64,000 bases of DNA from Paracyclopina nana. Lineage: Eukaryota > Arthropoda > Copepoda > Cyclopoida > Cyclopettidae. Position 1 is the stretch's first letter. Every line of letters begins with the position of its first letter. The stretch lies in contig JAGUCH010000005.1 of NCBI GenBank assembly GCA_019096065.1, positions 4,154,001-4,218,000 on the forward strand, given 5' to 3'. A program made the position numbers and the translations under genes. A model generated the notes under the pieces. That model had not been told where the DNA came from. It saw only the letters and a program-made list of their open reading frames with translations, and searched no databases. This document shows positions 61,501-64,000 of this stretch, one piece after another.

Positions 61501-64000
61501 GTGGTGAAAGAATGTCGCCTAGTATGCTCCACGAGGAGGATATTTTTCCTTTTTCAGCTCTACGCAGCGTTGCTTTGTGGCCAAATGCACTTATGTGGCA
61601 AATTGATACTATGGACAGTAGATTGCGTATATATATCAGTGATTTTCATTGCTCCGCCACCGCCAAAGTTGTCAATTTTAATTGACCCAATAAATTATAG
61701 CCGCTGCTTAGTTAGCCCTCAATCACGCACGCAAAAGGATTGTGAAACCACCTTTGTGATATGAAATTTTATTTTCAATTTGATATGCGCGCTTGTTCTG
61801 CTTTAAAAAGTCAAAGAGCATGAGGTTATGGGTCATTGAATAATTCACAACAGCAGCAGAAGGAACTATGATTTCTCTCTTCTTTTATGGTAAGCAGAGT
61901 ATGAGGCTGCACACTGAGCTGCCTTGGATAATTACAAGCAAAGTAGCTCAGTTGCTGTAACTCGCCTGCTGATTTTATACGTCTATTGTCTTTTGGCAAA
62001 TATGTCTTCTAGGAAGAACTTTGATTTTCATTTCCCCTTCTCTCTATACTGAACGAAAAAGTTGCACAACAACTCGAAGAATTAAGACAAAAGCGTCAAA
62101 ATTGGTTGGCAATAACCGTCCATTAACTGCTTGGCACAAAGCAGACTCGGCGACGAGAGTAGTATGCTATATGGAATGCGATTCATTTGTCACCATGTTC
62201 ATAAAAGATATATACCATATATGTAAGAATGTCAGCTAGTGTCAGTTCACAAGGCTTTTTTATCTTAGCTTGTAGCTGTGCTAGTACAAATTGTAGTACG
62301 TTTCCAATTCTTCTGCGAAGTATTTTGATTAAATTTGTCCGTATCGTGTTCCGTGTTTGCTCTCGTCAGCTTATGTTTCTCCGAGCTGTTTTGTGAATCT
62401 AATTGGAAATGCGATATAATTTCGGAAATTTCTTCGTAATTAAACAGCCCTTGGCGTCAACGTCCCTCTTTTAGGTTATGAGTACGTGGGACCGGAAGTT
62501 TCATTTCATCACAGCGCGATTTTAGCATGAAATTAAAGGAAGAACTTTTGGCTGCCATGCACAATCAACCCAAGCCCAAGCAATTCGTATACCAGCAGCA
62601 GTGTACGTACGTTGTATGTGCTTTACGATGGCGGAGAAAAGTAAACTAAACTTTGGGCAACTGCAGCAGTATCGTAAAACTGTAATCGTTGTCGATTCAG
62701 TCTGTTTGGTCCATTTTCATCATGGGCTTTTTGGGTACATGATGCGTGAAAGCCTTTTCACGTTAAACCACTAGGCCAAAAATGGCGCTGAGCATAATAG
62801 TGGAAGGATATGTACATGTTGCGGCTATAGCAGCCCTGCCATGATATTGCAAAAAAGCCAATAAGCATCGATATGATGATGGCAGCAGGGGAAAATAGCC
62901 GAGCCAAATCGTTTCCATCATCATATAGGTTGCTATAGCTGCTCAAAACATGTTTTGTTGAGGAGCAAAAACAAGTCAAGGCTCCTAGTTTGACAGTTGT
63001 TGTGTGAAAATATTCTGGCATAAATATGATATGTTCATGCGCGTGTGCAATACGCACAAGTTAGGTACACACAAAGATGATCCAAGATTTATGAATGCCT
63101 GCTAAGAGTCGATATGATAACGAATGGCTAAATGAAGCTCGCAAGCTCCAATAATCGATACACATGTACGTACATCACTCGCTGGCCACATTTCCAATCA
63201 CATTCCATCAGACCCAAAAAGATCGCCATCATCTTCCGTCACTTTGCTCGGCTAACAAATCATTTTCTCCTCAGCTTCATAACAGTATGCCCAAAAAAAT
63301 AAATCTCTTCCCAACTATCTTTGTCAACAATCGAGCGCGCGCGCGCGGCTACTAACTTGGCAGTCTTCTCTCCCTACAAACTTTTTTCATTGCCTTCTTG
63401 GTAATTTGCATAAACAATGGAGCGTTGTTTATAGCCATGCCTTAATAAAAAGAGTCTCTTTAAACCAAGATATCTACAATAGCAATGAATAGTGTGCCAA
63501 CTTTGATAATTTACCAGTTAACTCAGAGTTGCTGAGGCACTTGCATTTTTTTCAGCGGAAGTTAACCAGTGAAAAATAGCGCAACCTTTCATCATCTGGC
63601 TTTTGAATCCACGCGAAAGTGGCAGACGAGTAATTTTGGTGATTGCGCTGCAATAAACATTCACATGGACCAATCCGAATCGCTGGGACAGCAACCATAT
63701 ATAGATGAAAAATGAATACCCATCAGAGTTGATTGCTCCTTTGATCCTTAAGGGACCTCGCAGTGCTCCAGGAAAGTCTTACCATATTTTAGGGCGGAAA
63801 AGTTGGGTAGAGGATGAAAAAATCAGTCTTTGGCTCGTACACGCTTGAGGCACTCAACTTTCCTGCTATTTTCCACTTGCCGATAAGGGAGCCAAATAAG
63901 GCGGACGATTGACCAGCCGTGTGTTTCCTGGGGATAACGATGCTGATGACCGAATAACAAGTTTAGTTGTGATGCACGATGGCTTTTGCTGTGTATGGGA
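58501..64000. other. Gene-free right edge
   Basis: No protein gene was recognised on either strand in 5.5 kb. Items seen: a 20-nt (GCT)n/(AGC)n palindrome at 58606-58625, a long-stem hairpin at 59211-59300, and a GCGCGCGCGC run near 63336-63347. It may be upstream regulatory sequence or an intron of a gene beyond the window. Confidence 0.45.
59211..59300. ncRNA. Candidate hairpin RNA (pre-miRNA-like)
   Basis: The first 25 nt of the hairpin (ATGTACAGCCTGACTCGGAG...) pair with the last 25 nt (...CTCTGAATCAGGCTGTACAT). There are two mismatches and one G-U pair, around a loop of about 40 nt. Thirteen terminal base pairs are perfect. Length and stem match a microRNA precursor. I do not recognise a known miRNA seed, so it may equally be a small foldback repeat. 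Confidence 0.3.

Noticed and set aside
61931..61975. AGTAGCTCAGTTG stretch resembling a tRNA D-arm/A box
   Set aside because: No B box (GGTTCGAnTCC) or closing acceptor stem follows within tRNA length.

Overview
The window is a eukaryotic nuclear fragment. Genes are split by GT-AG introns (many 50-70 nt, a few of several kb), there are TATA and polyadenylation signals, and the proteins are animal ones. Orthologue character (a Crag/DENND4 protein, a Drosophila-like type I diacylglycerol kinase, an arthropod-style small heat shock protein, a CBM14-like module) suggests an ecdysozoan, most likely an arthropod; I cannot fix the species. The ciliary motility gene CCDC39 implies an animal that still makes motile axonemes, at least in sperm.

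Layout. 1-1.6 kb: no gene seen. 1.6-7.9 kb: an immune-looking block with two adjacent minus-strand Ig-like single-pass receptors (1622-3352; 3568-5171), a calmodulin-like EF-hand gene (5789-6312) and a plus-strand IL-17-like cytokine (7246-7870). 8.2-13.2 kb: DENND4/Crag Rab-GEF (minus). 14.2-14.8 kb: intronless small heat shock protein (plus) with TATA box and heat-shock element. 16.5-17.4 kb: Ral GTPase (minus). 17.9-30.3 kb: a large ENTREP/FAM189-type four-pass membrane protein (minus), with a probable 5'UTR exon near 35.8-36 kb and a degenerate inverted-repeat transposon in its fourth coding intron. 36.3-40.2 kb: an adhesion GPCR (minus) with WSC-like and chitin-binding-like ectodomain modules. 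41.5-44.3 kb: CNOT3 (minus). 45.6-48.4 kb: intronless CCDC39 (minus). 50.4-57.6 kb: 17-exon type I diacylglycerol kinase (minus). 57.7-64 kb: no protein gene recognised, but a strong 90-nt hairpin.

The genes do not form one pathway. Several are membrane-traffic or signalling factors (DENND4, Ral, ENTREP, DGK). The left block pairs a cytokine with two candidate receptors carrying tyrosine tails, and the adhesion GPCR has a candidate glycan-sensing ectodomain. These two are the best places to look for undescribed biology. Exon borders were read by eye from splice consensus and frame continuity, and were checked by phase arithmetic.
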